Source: Rhizobium sp. 18055
Lineage (GTDB): Bacteria; Pseudomonadota; Alphaproteobacteria; Rhizobiales; Rhizobiaceae
DNA: 64,000 bases
Reading direction: 5' to 3'
Assembly: GCF_902706285.1 (NCBI RefSeq)
Contig: NZ_CACSKD010000001.1
Coordinates: 62,001 to 126,000, forward strand
Translations under genes and position numbers: made by a program
In this document: positions 1-9,445 of the stretch, piece after piece
Layout: each line of letters begins with the position of its first letter
How positions within the stretch are numbered: the first letter of the stretch is position 1
Notes under the pieces: generated by a model
What the model was told of the DNA's origin: nothing
Databases searched by the model: none
What the model saw: only the letters and a program-made list of their open reading frames with translations

Positions 1-178
1 AACCACCATAGGTGTCGGGCACCAGCATGCCGAGAAGCCCGAGCGCGCCCATCTCCTTCATCTCGTCCCGCGGAAAGCTATGGGTGCGATCCCGTTCGGC
101 TGCCCCCGGCGCCAGCCGCTCGCGCGCGAAGTCGCGGGCAAGATCGACGATTTGCTGCTGTGTCTCGGAAAGGATCAC
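1..178 (-). CDS. acyl-CoA dehydrogenase, N-terminal fragment (cut by window edge)
   Basis: Only the first 59 residues lie in the window. They read as the N-terminal helical domain of a flavin acyl-CoA dehydrogenase: an LSETQQQIVDLARDFARE helix, then LAPGAAERD and GLLGMLVPDTYGG. The family oxidises acyl-CoA to enoyl-CoA with FAD and passes electrons to ETF. The chosen start is GTG at 178 with a GGGAGG ribosome site just upstream. It begins 18 bases after the thiolase stop, so it is the third gene of a leftward fatty-acid/acid degradation operon. Substrate chain length cannot be judged from this fragment. Confidence 0.85.
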   Translation of the reverse strand, partial: MILSETQQQIVDLARDFARERLAPGAAERDRTHSFPRDEMKEMGALGLLGMLVPDTYGG

Positions 179-196
179 CGGCGCCTCCCACTTCCC

Positions 197-1384
197 TCAA
201 TGCCGCTCGACAGCGATGGCGGTTGCCTCGCCGCCACCGATACACAGTGCCGCCATCCCGCGCTTGAGACCATATCGTTCCAGGGCTGCCAGCAGCGTCA
301 CGATGATGCGTGCGCCGGATGCGCCGATCGGATGGCCGAGCGCGCAGGCTCCGCCGTGGATGTTGACCTTGTCATGGGGGATATCGAGATCGCGCATCGC
401 CGCCATGGCGACGACTGCGAAGGCCTCGTTGATCTCGAACAGATCGATGCTCGAAAGCGGCCATCCGCAGCGCTCGGAGAGCTTCTGCAGGGCACCGATG
501 GGCGCGGTTGCAAACAGGTTGGGCGCCTGCGAATGCGTGGCGTGGCCGACGATCGTGGCAAGCGGCGCGCGCCCCCTTCGCTCCGCATCCGAGCGTCGCA
601 TCAGGACGACAGCGGCGGCACCATCGGAAATCGAGCTGGCGTTTGCGGCCGTCACTGTCCCGCCATCGCGGAAGGCCGGCTTCAGTGTCGGGATCTTCTC
701 GGGCCTTGCCCTGCCGGGCTGCTGGTCCTGGCGGATGACCTCTTCAACTTTGCCCGCCTTGACCACAACCGGAGCTATCTCGGCATCGAAGTAACCGGCA
801 TCGATTGCCTTTTGCGCCCGCGTCAACGAGACGATGGCATAGCTGTCCTGTGCCTCGCGCGTAAACTGATAGGCTTCGGCGCAGTCTTCGGCAAAAGTCC
901 CCATCAAGCGCCCCTTGTCATAGGCATCCTCAAGGCCATCGAGGAACATATGATCGACCACGCGCCCATGGCCGAGCCGGTAGCCGCTACGGGCGCGATC
1001 AAGTAGATAGGGCGCATTGGTCATGCTTTCCATGCCGCCTGAGATGACGACCAAGGCACTGCCCGCGGCAATCAGGTCATGCCCGATCATGACAGCCTTC
1101 ATGCCGGAACCGCACATCTTGTTGACGGTGCTGGTAGCGGTTGAAAACGGCAGGCCCGCGCCGATCGCTGCCTGCCGTGCCGGCGCCTGACCCTGGCCGG
1201 CGGCAAGCACGCAGCCGAACACCACCTCGTCGATACCTTCGGCCGCGAGACCGCTGCGCAAAAGTGCGGCACGGATCGCCGCGGCACCCAGTTCCGGGGC
1301 AGCCAAGGCGCTGAACGCGCCCTGAAAGCTGCCGATCGGTGTGCGCGCCGCGCCTGTAATCACGATCGGGTCCTGTGTCGTCAT
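197..1384 (-). CDS. acetyl-CoA acetyltransferase (thiolase)
   Basis: The 395-residue protein has the usual thiolase length. The nucleophilic cysteine is in NKMCGSGMKAV (Cys91), the catalytic histidine in GGACALGHPIGASG, and the second active cysteine in the C-terminal CIGGGEA motif (about Cys381). Thiolases cleave 3-ketoacyl-CoA with CoA, or condense two acetyl-CoA in reverse. ATG at 1384 follows a GGGAG site; the open frame runs further upstream, but that part overlaps the preceding gene and looks non-coding. It lies between a 3-hydroxyacyl-CoA dehydrogenase-type SDR and an acyl-CoA dehydrogenase, so degradative use is the likelier role. Confidence 0.93.
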   Translation of the reverse strand: MTTQDPIVITGAARTPIGSFQGAFSALAAPELGAAAIRAALLRSGLAAEGIDEVVFGCVLAAGQGQAPARQAAIGAGLPFSTATSTVNKMCGSGMKAVMIGHDLIAAGSALVVISGGMESMTNAPYLLDRARSGYRLGHGRVVDHMFLDGLEDAYDKGRLMGTFAEDCAEAYQFTREAQDSYAIVSLTRAQKAIDAGYFDAEIAPVVVKAGKVEEVIRQDQQPGRARPEKIPTLKPAFRDGGTVTAANASSISDGAAAVVLMRRSDAERRGRAPLATIVGHATHSQAPNLFATAPIGALQKLSERCGWPLSSIDLFEINEAFAVVAMAAMRDLDIPHDKVNIHGGACALGHPIGASGARIIVTLLAALERYGLKRGMAALCIGGGEATAIAVERH

Positions 1385-1409
1385 TGCAATCTCCCTATGG
1401 ATGTCTCCA

Positions 1410-2180
1410 TCACCGCGCGCCCATCCGCAGTGCCCCGTCGAGCCGGATGACCTCGCCGTTGAGCATGCTGTTTTCAACGATATGGCGCACAAGAGCCGCA
1501 AACTCCGTGGGCCGGCCAAGTCGTGGCGGGAAGGGCACGCTCTTGCCGAGTGCCTCCTGCACCTCCTGCGGCATGCCTGCCATCATCGGCGTCTCGAAAA
1601 TGCCGGGCGCGATGGCCACGACGCGGATGCCGAAGCGGGCAAGCTCGCGCGCAATCGGCAGTGTCATGGCAACGACACCGCCTTTGGAAGCGGCGTAGGC
1701 TGCCTGGCCAATCTGCCCGTCGAAGGCCGCGGCCGATGCCGTGTTGATGATGACGCCGCGCTCACCCTCAGCATTCGGCGCCTGGATCTGCATGGCGGCT
1801 GCCGCAAGCCGGATCATGTTGAAGGTGCCGACAAGGTTGATGTTGATTGCTCGCGCGAAGCTGTCCAGATCATGCGGCCCGTTGCGACCAAGAACCTTTT
1901 CAGCGGGTGCGATACCGGCACAATTGACCAATCCACCGAGACTGCCGAAGGCGTCGAGTGCCGAAGCAATGACCCTTTCGCCATCCGGCGCGCACGTCAC
2001 ATCGGCATGGACGTGGCGAGCAACGCCCGGGCCGAGTTCGGCGCCCAATCGCGCACCAGCCTCGTCGTTGAGATCGGCAATCACCACGCGCCCACCGGCA
2101 TCGACCAGCATCCTTGCCGTGGCCGCCCCGAGCCCGGACCCGCCGCCGGTGACGACAAAGCATTGTCCATCGATCAGCAT
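1410..2180 (-). CDS. SDR family 3-hydroxyacyl-CoA dehydrogenase (type 2/HSD17B10-like)
   Basis: A 256-residue classical short-chain dehydrogenase. The NAD-binding TGGGSGLG motif is at residues 11-18, an NCAG motif follows in mid-protein, the catalytic serine is in [11 protein letters not shown] and the YAASK pair follows. The region after it ([13 protein letters not shown]) and the C-terminal [17 protein letters not shown] resemble type-2 3-hydroxyacyl-CoA dehydrogenases. Expected reaction: 3-hydroxyacyl-CoA to 3-ketoacyl-CoA with NAD+, feeding the downstream thiolase. It is the first gene of the leftward operon and is divergent from the AraC regulator, which probably controls it (inference from arrangement). 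Confidence 0.88.
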   Translation of the reverse strand: MLIDGQCFVVTGGGSGLGAATARMLVDAGGRVVIADLNDEAGARLGAELGPGVARHVHADVTCAPDGERVIASALDAFGSLGGLVNCAGIAPAEKVLGRNGPHDLDSFARAININLVGTFNMIRLAAAAMQIQAPNAEGERGVIINTASAAAFDGQIGQAAYAASKGGVVAMTLPIARELARFGIRVVAIAPGIFETPMMAGMPQEVQEALGKSVPFPPRLGRPTEFAALVRHIVENSMLNGEVIRLDGALRMGAR

Positions 2181-2342
2181 GGCTCTCCTCCCACGCGTTG
2201 CACGGTCTTTGGTCGTCGCCGCAGGCGCAGCCTGGGCGCTGTGGCACGACCACAGTGAGGCGAAGTTTATGCTCGCCATCTGTTGCAAGCGATGACAGAA
2301 TTGCTTCTGTGTTTCGGCCAGTTTTGCGATAATGAGGCGTGC

Positions 2343-3347
2343 GTGATCGATACGGATCGACGGATGATTGCCCCCGGCTTTGTCGAGGAAGCGCTGGAAA
2401 GCCTGCGGCATCGCGGGAAGCCGACAGCGCCTGTGCTTGCACGTGTCGGCCTGCCGCGGGTCATCGACCAGTACGTCTCGGCAGAACTCTACGGTGCGCT
2501 GTGGCTGGCGATTGCTGCCGAACTCGATGACGAGTTCTTCGGTATGGGCGCGCGGCCGATGCGCAGCGGAAGTTTCACGCTGCTTTGCCATTGCGTCCTG
2601 CATGCCGGCACGCTCGGTCAGGCGTTGCGCCGGGCCTTGCGCTTTCTCGATGTTGTTCTCGACGATCCGCGGGGCGAATTGCTTGTCCGCGACGGGTTGG
2701 CGCAAATCGAATTGAAGGATGCCGGCGTGCCGCGGTCGGCGTTTGCCTACCGGACATACTGGATCATAATCCATGGGATCGCCTGCTGGTTGGTGGGCCG
2801 GCGCATTCCCATCCGCGTGGTCGATTTCCGGTGCGCGGAGCCGGAGCAGGGCGCTGACTATCGCCTGTTCTTTGGCGCGCCGGTGCATTTCGACCAGCCG
2901 ATCAGCCGGCTCGGCTTCGACAGTGCCATGCTTGATCTGCCGATTTCACGCACCGAGCAGGCGCTGAGGCAATTTTTGCGCGGTGCTCCAGCTAACATAT
3001 TGGTGCGTTATCGCCACGATGCCGGCGTGGCGGCAGGTGTGCGCCGGCGCCTTTTGCGGGTGCCGCCGAAAGCGTGGTCGGGCTTCGCAGGTCTTGCCAG
3101 CGAGATGCATATGAAGCCCTCGACGCTTCGCCATCGACTTCACGACGAAGGCCAAAGTTACGCGACCATAAAGGACGATATTCGCTGCGGTCTCGCCACG
3201 GACATGCTGACCAATACCAAGGGTTCAATCGGCGATATCGCCGCCGAGCTCGGCTATTCCGAGCCGAGTGCGTTCTTTCGGGCGTTTCGAAAATGGACGG
3301 GTAAAACGCCGGACGAATTCCGCCGGCACAGCCGGACAACGGAGTAA
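2343..3347 (+). CDS. AraC family transcriptional regulator
   Basis: The protein has a large N-terminal domain of the kind found in OruR/ArgR-like AraC regulators (Arabinose_bd type) and a C-terminal double helix-turn-helix over the last ~100 residues, ending [33 protein letters not shown], here quoted in parts: [12 protein letters not shown] and [13 protein letters not shown] at 2343 was chosen because GAGG lies five bases upstream; in-frame ATG at 2292 or TTG at 2283 would add 17-20 residues without a clear ribosome site. It is divergent from the beta-oxidation operon, so a local activator role is likely. The ligand is unknown. Confidence 0.88.
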   Translation: MIDTDRRMIAPGFVEEALESLRHRGKPTAPVLARVGLPRVIDQYVSAELYGALWLAIAAELDDEFFGMGARPMRSGSFTLLCHCVLHAGTLGQALRRALRFLDVVLDDPRGELLVRDGLAQIELKDAGVPRSAFAYRTYWIIIHGIACWLVGRRIPIRVVDFRCAEPEQGADYRLFFGAPVHFDQPISRLGFDSAMLDLPISRTEQALRQFLRGAPANILVRYRHDAGVAAGVRRRLLRVPPKAWSGFAGLASEMHMKPSTLRHRLHDEGQSYATIKDDIRCGLATDMLTNTKGSIGDIAAELGYSEPSAFFRAFRKWTGKTPDEFRRHSRTTE

Positions 3348-3378
3348 CGCCCAGCGTTGCACTGCCGGCGACCTAAGA

Positions 3379-4629
3379 TCATCGGTAGCGGGCAAGCGCG
3401 AGGTCGCCGGCGTCGATATCAGCCTTCCTGCCGCTGACAATATCCGTCAGGACCCGCGCCGAGCCCGTGCTCATCGTCCATCCGAGCGTGCCATGTCCCG
3501 TATTGAGGAAAAGATTGCCGATATTGGTCGCGCCAATGACAGGTGTGCCGTCCGGCGTCATCGGCCTAAGCCCGGACCAATAGTTGGCTGCCTTGAGATC
3601 GCCGCCGGGGAACAGATCCGTCACCGAATGCTCCAGCGTGCGGCGGCGCGCAGGGCCAAGATCATTGGTGTAGCCGGAGATTTCAGCCATGCCGCCGACG
3701 CGAATGCGGTCGCCGAGGCGGGTGATGGCGATCTTGTAGGTCTCGTCCATCACTGTGGATTCAGGAGCCCGCGAAGCATCGGCGATCGGGATGGTCAGAG
3801 AGTAACCCTTGACCGGATAGACAGGCAGCTTGATGCCGAGCGGCTTCAGCAGCAGCGGGGAATAGCTGCCGAGTGCGACGACGATGGCATCGGACGCGAC
3901 AATCCCGCGCTCCGTCACCACGCCTTTGGCTTGCCCGGCCTCGACTTCGATGCCCTGGATCGTCCGTCCGAAATCGAAGGTCACACCCATCCCCGTGCAG
4001 GCCGCTGCCAGAGCATTGGTGAACTTGAAGCAATCGCCGGTCTCGTCCTTCGGCGTCAGCAGGCCGCCGACGATCTTGTCGCTGACGTGGCGCAGCGCAG
4101 GCTCGATACGGATGCAGCCTTCGCGGTCGAGCACTTCGTAAGGAATGCCATCGGCGGCCAGCGCCTTGACGTCCTTGGCGGAGGCATCGAGCTGGGCTTG
4201 CGTACGAAACAGCTGCAGCGTGCCCTGCATGCGCTCGTCATAGGCAATGTTGCTCTCGGCCCTCAGTTCGGCCAGCGATAGCCGGCTGTAATCGGCAAGT
4301 CGCAACATGCGCGACTTGTTGACGGCGTAGCGCTCCGAGGTGCAATTGGCGAGCATCCGGACCATCCAAGACAGCATCGCGTAGTCCACTTTGGGACGCA
4401 GGATGAGCGGTGCATGCTCCATGAACAGCCATTTCAGGGCCTTCTGCGGGATGCCGGGCGCTGCCCATGGGGAACAATATCCGAAGGAGACTTCACCGGC
4501 ATTGGCAAAACTCGTTTCGAGTGCCGGGCCAGTCTGGCGATCGATGACGGTGACCTGATGTCCGGCTTTCGCCAGGTAATAGGCACTGGTGACGCCGATA
4601 ACGCCGGCGCCGAGAATAGTCACTTTCAT
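3379..4629 (-). CDS. dadA: D-amino acid dehydrogenase small subunit
   Basis: A 416-residue FAD protein of the DAO family, the normal DadA length. The N-terminal dinucleotide motif is GAGVIG (residues 7-12), followed by the acidic VIDRQ. The C-terminal flavin region reads [19 protein letters not shown] and [12 protein letters not shown]. DadA oxidatively deaminates D-alanine and other D-amino acids to 2-oxo acids at the inner membrane face, passing electrons to the respiratory chain. It is followed upstream in the same direction by alanine racemase, the usual L-alanine catabolic pair, and an Lrp regulator is divergent from the pair. Confidence 0.95.
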   Translation of the reverse strand: MKVTILGAGVIGVTSAYYLAKAGHQVTVIDRQTGPALETSFANAGEVSFGYCSPWAAPGIPQKALKWLFMEHAPLILRPKVDYAMLSWMVRMLANCTSERYAVNKSRMLRLADYSRLSLAELRAESNIAYDERMQGTLQLFRTQAQLDASAKDVKALAADGIPYEVLDREGCIRIEPALRHVSDKIVGGLLTPKDETGDCFKFTNALAAACTGMGVTFDFGRTIQGIEVEAGQAKGVVTERGIVASDAIVVALGSYSPLLLKPLGIKLPVYPVKGYSLTIPIADASRAPESTVMDETYKIAITRLGDRIRVGGMAEISGYTNDLGPARRRTLEHSVTDLFPGGDLKAANYWSGLRPMTPDGTPVIGATNIGNLFLNTGHGTLGWTMSTGSARVLTDIVSGRKADIDAGDLALARYR

Positions 4630-4656
4630 GGTTGCCCCTGTTATGAATGCTTTTTG

Positions 4657-5775
4657 TCAGATGTATTGGCGATGATAGCGTTGGCCGAGTCCAGTAAGAA
4701 TTTCATAGGAGATTGTACCGGCATCGACCGCGATCTCCTCCAGAGCCTGGTCCGGCCCGATCAGCTCGACCAGACTGCCAAGCCCGAGCGCGCCTTCGGG
4801 CAGCGACGAGATATCGATCGTCATGCTGTCCATGGAGACGCGGCCGATGATCGGCAGGCGTTTTCCCATCGCGAAGGCCGCACCACGATCGCTGAGGCTC
4901 CTCGGAAGCCCGTCGGCATACCCCGCCGCAAGCGTCGCCAGGCGCATCTCGGTCGCAGCCCGGTGGCTGCCGCCGTATCCTATCAGCGTACCGGCAGGCA
5001 CGGTGTGGGTCTGGATGACCCGAACGCTCAATTGCACGACCGGCTTCATGGGATTGGCAGCGCCATCGCTGGCGGCGCCACCGTAGACCGCGATGCCTGG
5101 GCGCACCATATCGCCATGGAAATCGCTGCCGAGAAGGACGCCACCGGAATTGGCAAAGCACAGCTTCGTGTCAGGGAAACGCGCGGCGAGCGCCTGCATG
5201 GCCGCAAGCTGTGCAGCATTTTGCTGGTTGAGGCTCTCATCAGCGCTGGCGAGGTGGCTCATGATGAATTGTACGTCGATATTGCGCAGCAGCTTCCGAT
5301 CCTCAAGCAGCGCTGCAGCATCTTCTGGACCCAGTCCAAGTCGCGACATGCCGGTGTCGAATTGGAGAACGGCAGGCAGGCGCGCGCCATGTCGCTCGGC
5401 GGCGGCAGACCAGTTGCTCAGCTGCGTCATGGAATTGATGACGGGAATAATCCCGTGCAGGGCAGCATAGGGTTCGCCGCCCGGCATCAGCCCGTTCAAA
5501 ACGAAGATTTTGGCGTCACGCGGCAGATGCCTCTTGAGGTTCTTCGCCTCGAGGAGGTGTGCCACGAAGAAATGCCGGCAGCCTGCCGCAGCCAATGCGG
5601 GGGCAACGCGATCGGCGCCCAGGCCATACGCATTGGCCTTGACAACCGCGCCGCAGACCGCCGGAGCGGCGCGGCCGGCAAGCCACCGGTAATTTGCCTG
5701 CAGAGCCTGCAGATCGATCGAAAGAATGCCCGACAGCGCGTCTTCACCGATATCGTTTGCGACGCTGGCGTCCAT
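4657..5775 (-). CDS. alr: alanine racemase (catabolic, DadX type by context)
   Basis: A 372-residue PLP-dependent fold III racemase. The PLP lysine is in VVKANAYGLG (Lys46), and the C-terminal beta domain has the IGYGGSHRA segment around the catalytic tyrosine and RVSMDSMTID. It interconverts L- and D-alanine; with dadA 27 bases downstream on the same strand it would feed L-alanine into D-alanine oxidation, which is the DadX role. It could also supply D-alanine for peptidoglycan if no other alr exists in the genome; that cannot be checked here. The first ~15 residues precede the conserved IDLQALQANYR start of the family domain. Confidence 0.95.
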   Translation of the reverse strand: MDASVANDIGEDALSGILSIDLQALQANYRWLAGRAAPAVCGAVVKANAYGLGADRVAPALAAAGCRHFFVAHLLEAKNLKRHLPRDAKIFVLNGLMPGGEPYAALHGIIPVINSMTQLSNWSAAAERHGARLPAVLQFDTGMSRLGLGPEDAAALLEDRKLLRNIDVQFIMSHLASADESLNQQNAAQLAAMQALAARFPDTKLCFANSGGVLLGSDFHGDMVRPGIAVYGGAASDGAANPMKPVVQLSVRVIQTHTVPAGTLIGYGGSHRAATEMRLATLAAGYADGLPRSLSDRGAAFAMGKRLPIIGRVSMDSMTIDISSLPEGALGLGSLVELIGPDQALEEIAVDAGTISYEILTGLGQRYHRQYI

Positions 5776-5821
5776 TGCGGTCTCCTGATGGCCTCAGGGA
5801 CGAGGATAGCGAAACAATCGA

Positions 5822-5902
5822 GCAATATCCCGCTGATAATCTCACCATTATTGCAATGAGTTCGTTTTTACGAAATAATCCAGCGTCAAATGAAGGATTA
5901 TT
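5822..5902. promoter_or_regulatory. dad/Lrp divergent control region with AT-rich repeats
   Basis: Two inverted repeats lie between alr and the Lrp gene. The first pairs GCAATA (5822-5827) with TATTGC (5849-5854). The second is a perfect 8-base pair, AATAATCC (5874-5881) with GGATTATT (5895-5902). ATTATTGC occurs twice as a direct repeat, at 5847 and 5897, 50 bases apart, close to five helical turns. Such phased AT-rich sites fit wrapping by an Lrp-type regulator. Assignment as its operators is inference. Confidence 0.45.
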
Positions 5903-5906
5903 GCGC

Positions 5907-6365
5907 GTGGCTCTCGATGCAATCGACCGAAATATTGTCCGTCAGCTAAGGCTGAATGCCCGGATCGCCAACACTGCGCTGGCCACCGAAGTCGGCCTCT
6001 CACCGTCGGCCTGCCTGCGCCGGATCGCAAGGCTGGAAAACACCGGCCATATCAGAGGCTACACGGCATTGATCGGCACGTCGGATAGCGACGATGCTCT
6101 GGCTGTGATCGTCAACATCACCCTGGACCGGCAGACGGAGGAGCACCTGAACAGGTTCGAGGCTGCTATCCGCAAACATCCGGAGATCCAGGAGTGTTTT
6201 TTGATGACCGGCGGATCTGATTATATTCTGAAAGTGGAGGTCGAAAGCGCACGGGACTTTGAGCGGATACACAAGGACATCCTCTCGACGTTGCCGGGAG
6301 TGGCTCGAATCCATTCGAGCTTTTCGATTCGCGATGTGCTGAAGCGGCGCGCGCGAAAGGGATAG
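5907..6365 (+). CDS. Lrp/AsnC family transcriptional regulator of the dad genes
   Basis: About 152 residues. An N-terminal AsnC-type winged helix starts at DAIDRNIVRQLRLNARIAN and includes VGLSPSACLRRIARLE; a C-terminal RAM ligand domain contains QECFLMTGGSDYILKVEV. This is standard Lrp architecture. GTG at 5907 is preferred because GAAGGA is placed nine bases upstream and the family domain begins right there; ATG at 5856 would add 17 residues and lacks a ribosome site, and the region between carries an inverted repeat that looks like an operator. Divergence from alr-dadA indicates it is the local alanine-responsive regulator (DadR-like), by inference. Confidence 0.88.
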   Translation: MALDAIDRNIVRQLRLNARIANTALATEVGLSPSACLRRIARLENTGHIRGYTALIGTSDSDDALAVIVNITLDRQTEEHLNRFEAAIRKHPEIQECFLMTGGSDYILKVEVESARDFERIHKDILSTLPGVARIHSSFSIRDVLKRRARKG

Positions 6366-6546
6366 GCCATTTCGAGAGACAGCCGTCTGAACAGTGCCTG
6401 TCCGATCCGGCGAGAACCCGCTCGTGGTGTTAATCCTTGCGTGTACCTCGGAGACATACTAATCGGTGCAGCGTTCTCTTCTCGGTTTGCGCCGGTCTAT
6501 CGCGCGGTTTACGAGCCATCTGATTTTACAATCTCTGGAGTTCGCC

Positions 6547-7368
6547 ATGCGAGATTCACAACCTGATGCTGACGGGCCAAGGCAAGACGTCCTGCCCGGC
6601 GGCCTCGCAGGGACCGCCGTGGTGGCCGGCTTGAAAATCGTATCCTACGTCATCAATCTGGATCGTTCGATCGACCGATGGCACCATATACGCGATCAGG
6701 CCAATCGCCTGGGTCTTGTTGTCGAACGGGTAGCCGGCGTCGATGCACAAAAGATCGGCCCGTTGGAGCAACTGAACTACAACAAGAAGGCCTTTGTCCG
6801 CGGCAATGGCCGCCCGATGCTTCCCCAGGAGCATGGTTGCTATCTCGCGCATCTCAAAGCGCTGCAGACCTTTCTAGCGAGCGACGCCCAATGCGCCGTC
6901 ATCATGGAAGATGACGTGGAGTTGGCAGGGGATCTCTTTGACCGTGTGAAGGCGATCCACGAAACCGCGCCGTATGCCGACGTCACAAAGCTGTTGAACC
7001 ACCGCGCAGTGATGTTTCGCAAGACAGCGCAGACGACTGCCGGCGACCTGATTGGCAAGTGTGCATTTGGTCCTCAGGGATCGGCGGCCTGCTATCTCGT
7101 TACCCGTCAGGGAGCGGAACAACTTCTCATTGCGCTGAGGGAGATCAGATTTCCCTTCGACATCGCGCTTGAAAGAGCCTGGGCGACGAAGGTCAGGGTT
7201 TATACGGTCAAGGATAATGTCCTCAATCTCTCCGTCAGGGCGCTTGACAGCCAGATCGCCGATCGCGCGCGCTACAGATCGATCAAGCTGCGCGGCTACA
7301 AGCGAATTCCTACTCACATCTTTCGTGTCGTAGAGCTTGTCCGACGGGTAAAGTATTCATTGACATGA
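6547..7368 (+). CDS. glycosyltransferase family 25 (LPS-type)
   Basis: A 273-residue protein with the GT25 signature order: VINLDRSIDRW (about 35-45), QEHGCYLAHLKAL in the middle, the acidic IMEDDVEL (Glu121-Asp123) expected to bind metal-nucleotide, and the GSAACYLVTRQGAEQLL segment. GT25 enzymes usually add galactose or related sugars to LPS cores or exopolysaccharide. ATG 6547 is preceded by GGAG; an upstream in-frame start is possible but the extra 27 residues look non-coding. It sits at the head of a rightward polysaccharide cluster. Acceptor and donor are unknown. The basic C-terminus lacks a clear membrane helix. Confidence 0.85.
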   Translation: MRDSQPDADGPRQDVLPGGLAGTAVVAGLKIVSYVINLDRSIDRWHHIRDQANRLGLVVERVAGVDAQKIGPLEQLNYNKKAFVRGNGRPMLPQEHGCYLAHLKALQTFLASDAQCAVIMEDDVELAGDLFDRVKAIHETAPYADVTKLLNHRAVMFRKTAQTTAGDLIGKCAFGPQGSAACYLVTRQGAEQLLIALREIRFPFDIALERAWATKVRVYTVKDNVLNLSVRALDSQIADRARYRSIKLRGYKRIPTHIFRVVELVRRVKYSLT

Positions 7369-7488
7369 GATCGTGTTCATCGTTTCACACTTCGGTGCAT
7401 CGAGTATCGGACCGGGTTCTCGAAAACACATGGTTTGCAACCGCCGTTGCTGTCTGCCTGGGTGATGAATTGAACGCGAGTGCGCTCT

Positions 7489-9405
7489 ATGTTTGAACGA
7501 TATGTTGGGCAAGTTCTTGCGCTGCCGCGGCCCGCCAAGCGGCTCATCGCTCTGCTGTTCGATGCTTGCCTGTGCATTTTGACGGTGTGGTTTGCCTTTT
7601 GCTTCCGGTTCAATGATTGGTATGCCCTGTCGGGGGTCCAGTTCCTGACAATTCCGGTTTCGCTGTTGATCGCGTTGCCGCTGTTCATCACGTTCGGGCT
7701 TTATCGGGCGATTTTTCGCTTCATGGGCTGGGCCGCGTTTTCCACGGTCATCAAATGCGTGGTGATCTACGGTCTGGTCTACATGGTGATCTTCACCATC
7801 ATCAGCGTACCGACCATTCCCCGGACGGTCGGTATCCTGCAGCCAATGCTGCTTCTGCTGGCCGTCGGTCTCTCGCGCTTTGTTGCCCGGTATTTCCTCT
7901 ACGATGCCTACAGCGAAATCCTTGGCGAAGGCGCTCAGATCCGCACGCTGGTCTATGGCGCCGGTTCGCAGGGGCGGCAACTGGTCAGCGCTCTCGGCCA
8001 CTCCGCAGAGTTTAAGGTCGTCGGCTTCCTCGATGATGACGCCGGCCTGAAAGGCATGTCCCTCAACGGCGTGAAGATCTACAGCCCGGATCGCATCGAG
8101 CAGATTTGCAAAGACCTGGAGATCCGCACGGTTCTTCTTGCTCTCCCACAGATTGACCGGAGCCGCCGCAACGAGATCCTCGAGCGCCTGCGTGCGGCAC
8201 GCGTTGCCGTGCGCACGGTACCGGACATCGGTGCATTGGCGACGGGGCAAGCCCAGTTGACCGATCTGCAGGAGCTCGATGTCGAGGATCTTCTCGGCCG
8301 TGTCGCTGTTCGGCCAAATCTGGACCTGCTTGAGCAGAATGTCCGCGACCGGATCGTTCTCGTGACCGGGGCGGCAGGGTCGATCGGCAGCCAGTTGTGT
8401 CGGGAAATTGCCAAGCTGCAGCCAAAGGCCCTGCTGTTGCTCGACCAGAACGAGTTTGGCATCTACTCGCTGCAGAGTGAACTGGCCGGTGATGATGGCG
8501 AGCCACCATTTCCGATCGTTCCGCTGCTGGCCGACGTCTGCGACGAGCAGCGCATCAACACCATTGTCGAGACGTGGAAGCCCGCCACCATCTATCACGC
8601 GGCGGCCTACAAACACGTTCCGTTGGTCGAGCAGAACCCAGCCGAGGGCGTGAAGACCAACGTCTTCGGAACGCTTGTCGTCTCGAACGCAGCCTTGGCC
8701 GCCAAGGTTGACCGGATGATTCTGGTCAGCACCGACAAGGCCGTCAGGCCAACGAACGTGATGGGCGCGACCAAGCGGCTTGCGGAAATGATCTTGCAGG
8801 CGCTTGCCGAACAGCACCCCGGCACCACGTTTTCCATGGTTCGGTTCGGAAACGTCCTGGGGTCATCAGGTTCGGTCGTTCCGCTCTTTCGCCAGCAGAT
8901 CCGCCGGGGCGGCCCGATTACGCTGACCCATACCGAGATCACGCGCTTCTTCATGACCGTACCCGAGGCCGCCCAGCTGGTGATCCAGGCCGGTGCCATG
9001 GCGACCGGCGGCGATGTCTACCTTCTCGACATGGGTGAGCCGGTCAAGATCATCGACCTCGCACGCCGTATGGTCGAGCTGTCTGGCATGACAGTTCAGG
9101 ACGAGCAAAATCCGGTTGGTGATATCAGTATCGTCACCACCGGCCTCAGACCCGGCGAGAAGCTCTATGAAGAGCTTCTGCTGAACGACAATCCAGAAAC
9201 GACCGACCACCCAAAGATCAGACGGGCGCGGGAGCAGTTCTTGGCGTGGCCGGAATTGTCTTCGAAGCTGGGTGCGCTTTCCGAGATGGCGAGGGATGGC
9301 GACGCCAGGCGTTTGAAGGAGGCATTGGGCGAGCTGGTGCCAGGCTACAGTCCGCTGGAGCGCGTCGTTGATCTTGTCTCGCTACGGCAGGAGGTGTCGT
9401 GGTAA
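7489..9405 (+). CDS. membrane nucleotide-sugar 4,6-dehydratase (WbpM/CapD/WreV-like)
   Basis: About 638 residues. Four hydrophobic segments lie in the first ~130 residues, followed by a CoA-binding-like Rossmann fold (GAGSQGRQ near 157) and a second SDR Rossmann fold (GAAGSIGS near 294). The catalytic region reads STDKAVRPTN-VMGATKR, with Met425 and Lys429 in the usual Tyr-x-x-x-Lys positions, as in WbpM-type inverting or retaining UDP-GlcNAc 4,6-dehydratases. The product would be a UDP-4-keto-6-deoxy sugar made at the membrane. The next two genes are an SDR reductase/epimerase and a small phosphoglycosyl transferase. In R. etli a comparable trio (WreV, WreQ, WreU) makes and loads QuiNAc for O-antigen. 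That assignment is from similarity of type and order, not alignment. Confidence 0.87.
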   Translation: MFERYVGQVLALPRPAKRLIALLFDACLCILTVWFAFCFRFNDWYALSGVQFLTIPVSLLIALPLFITFGLYRAIFRFMGWAAFSTVIKCVVIYGLVYMVIFTIISVPTIPRTVGILQPMLLLLAVGLSRFVARYFLYDAYSEILGEGAQIRTLVYGAGSQGRQLVSALGHSAEFKVVGFLDDDAGLKGMSLNGVKIYSPDRIEQICKDLEIRTVLLALPQIDRSRRNEILERLRAARVAVRTVPDIGALATGQAQLTDLQELDVEDLLGRVAVRPNLDLLEQNVRDRIVLVTGAAGSIGSQLCREIAKLQPKALLLLDQNEFGIYSLQSELAGDDGEPPFPIVPLLADVCDEQRINTIVETWKPATIYHAAAYKHVPLVEQNPAEGVKTNVFGTLVVSNAALAAKVDRMILVSTDKAVRPTNVMGATKRLAEMILQALAEQHPGTTFSMVRFGNVLGSSGSVVPLFRQQIRRGGPITLTHTEITRFFMTVPEAAQLVIQAGAMATGGDVYLLDMGEPVKIIDLARRMVELSGMTVQDEQNPVGDISIVTTGLRPGEKLYEELLLNDNPETTDHPKIRRAREQFLAWPELSSKLGALSEMARDGDARRLKEALGELVPGYSPLERVVDLVSLRQEVSW

Positions 9406-9445
9406 GCGCCGACGAATGCGATGCAGCGTATCTGCGGAGCTCAAA

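Noticed and set aside
197..2888. Long leftward extensions of the thiolase and SDR frames
   Set aside because: They overlap neighbouring real genes and have no conserved residues; GC-rich third positions keep such frames open.
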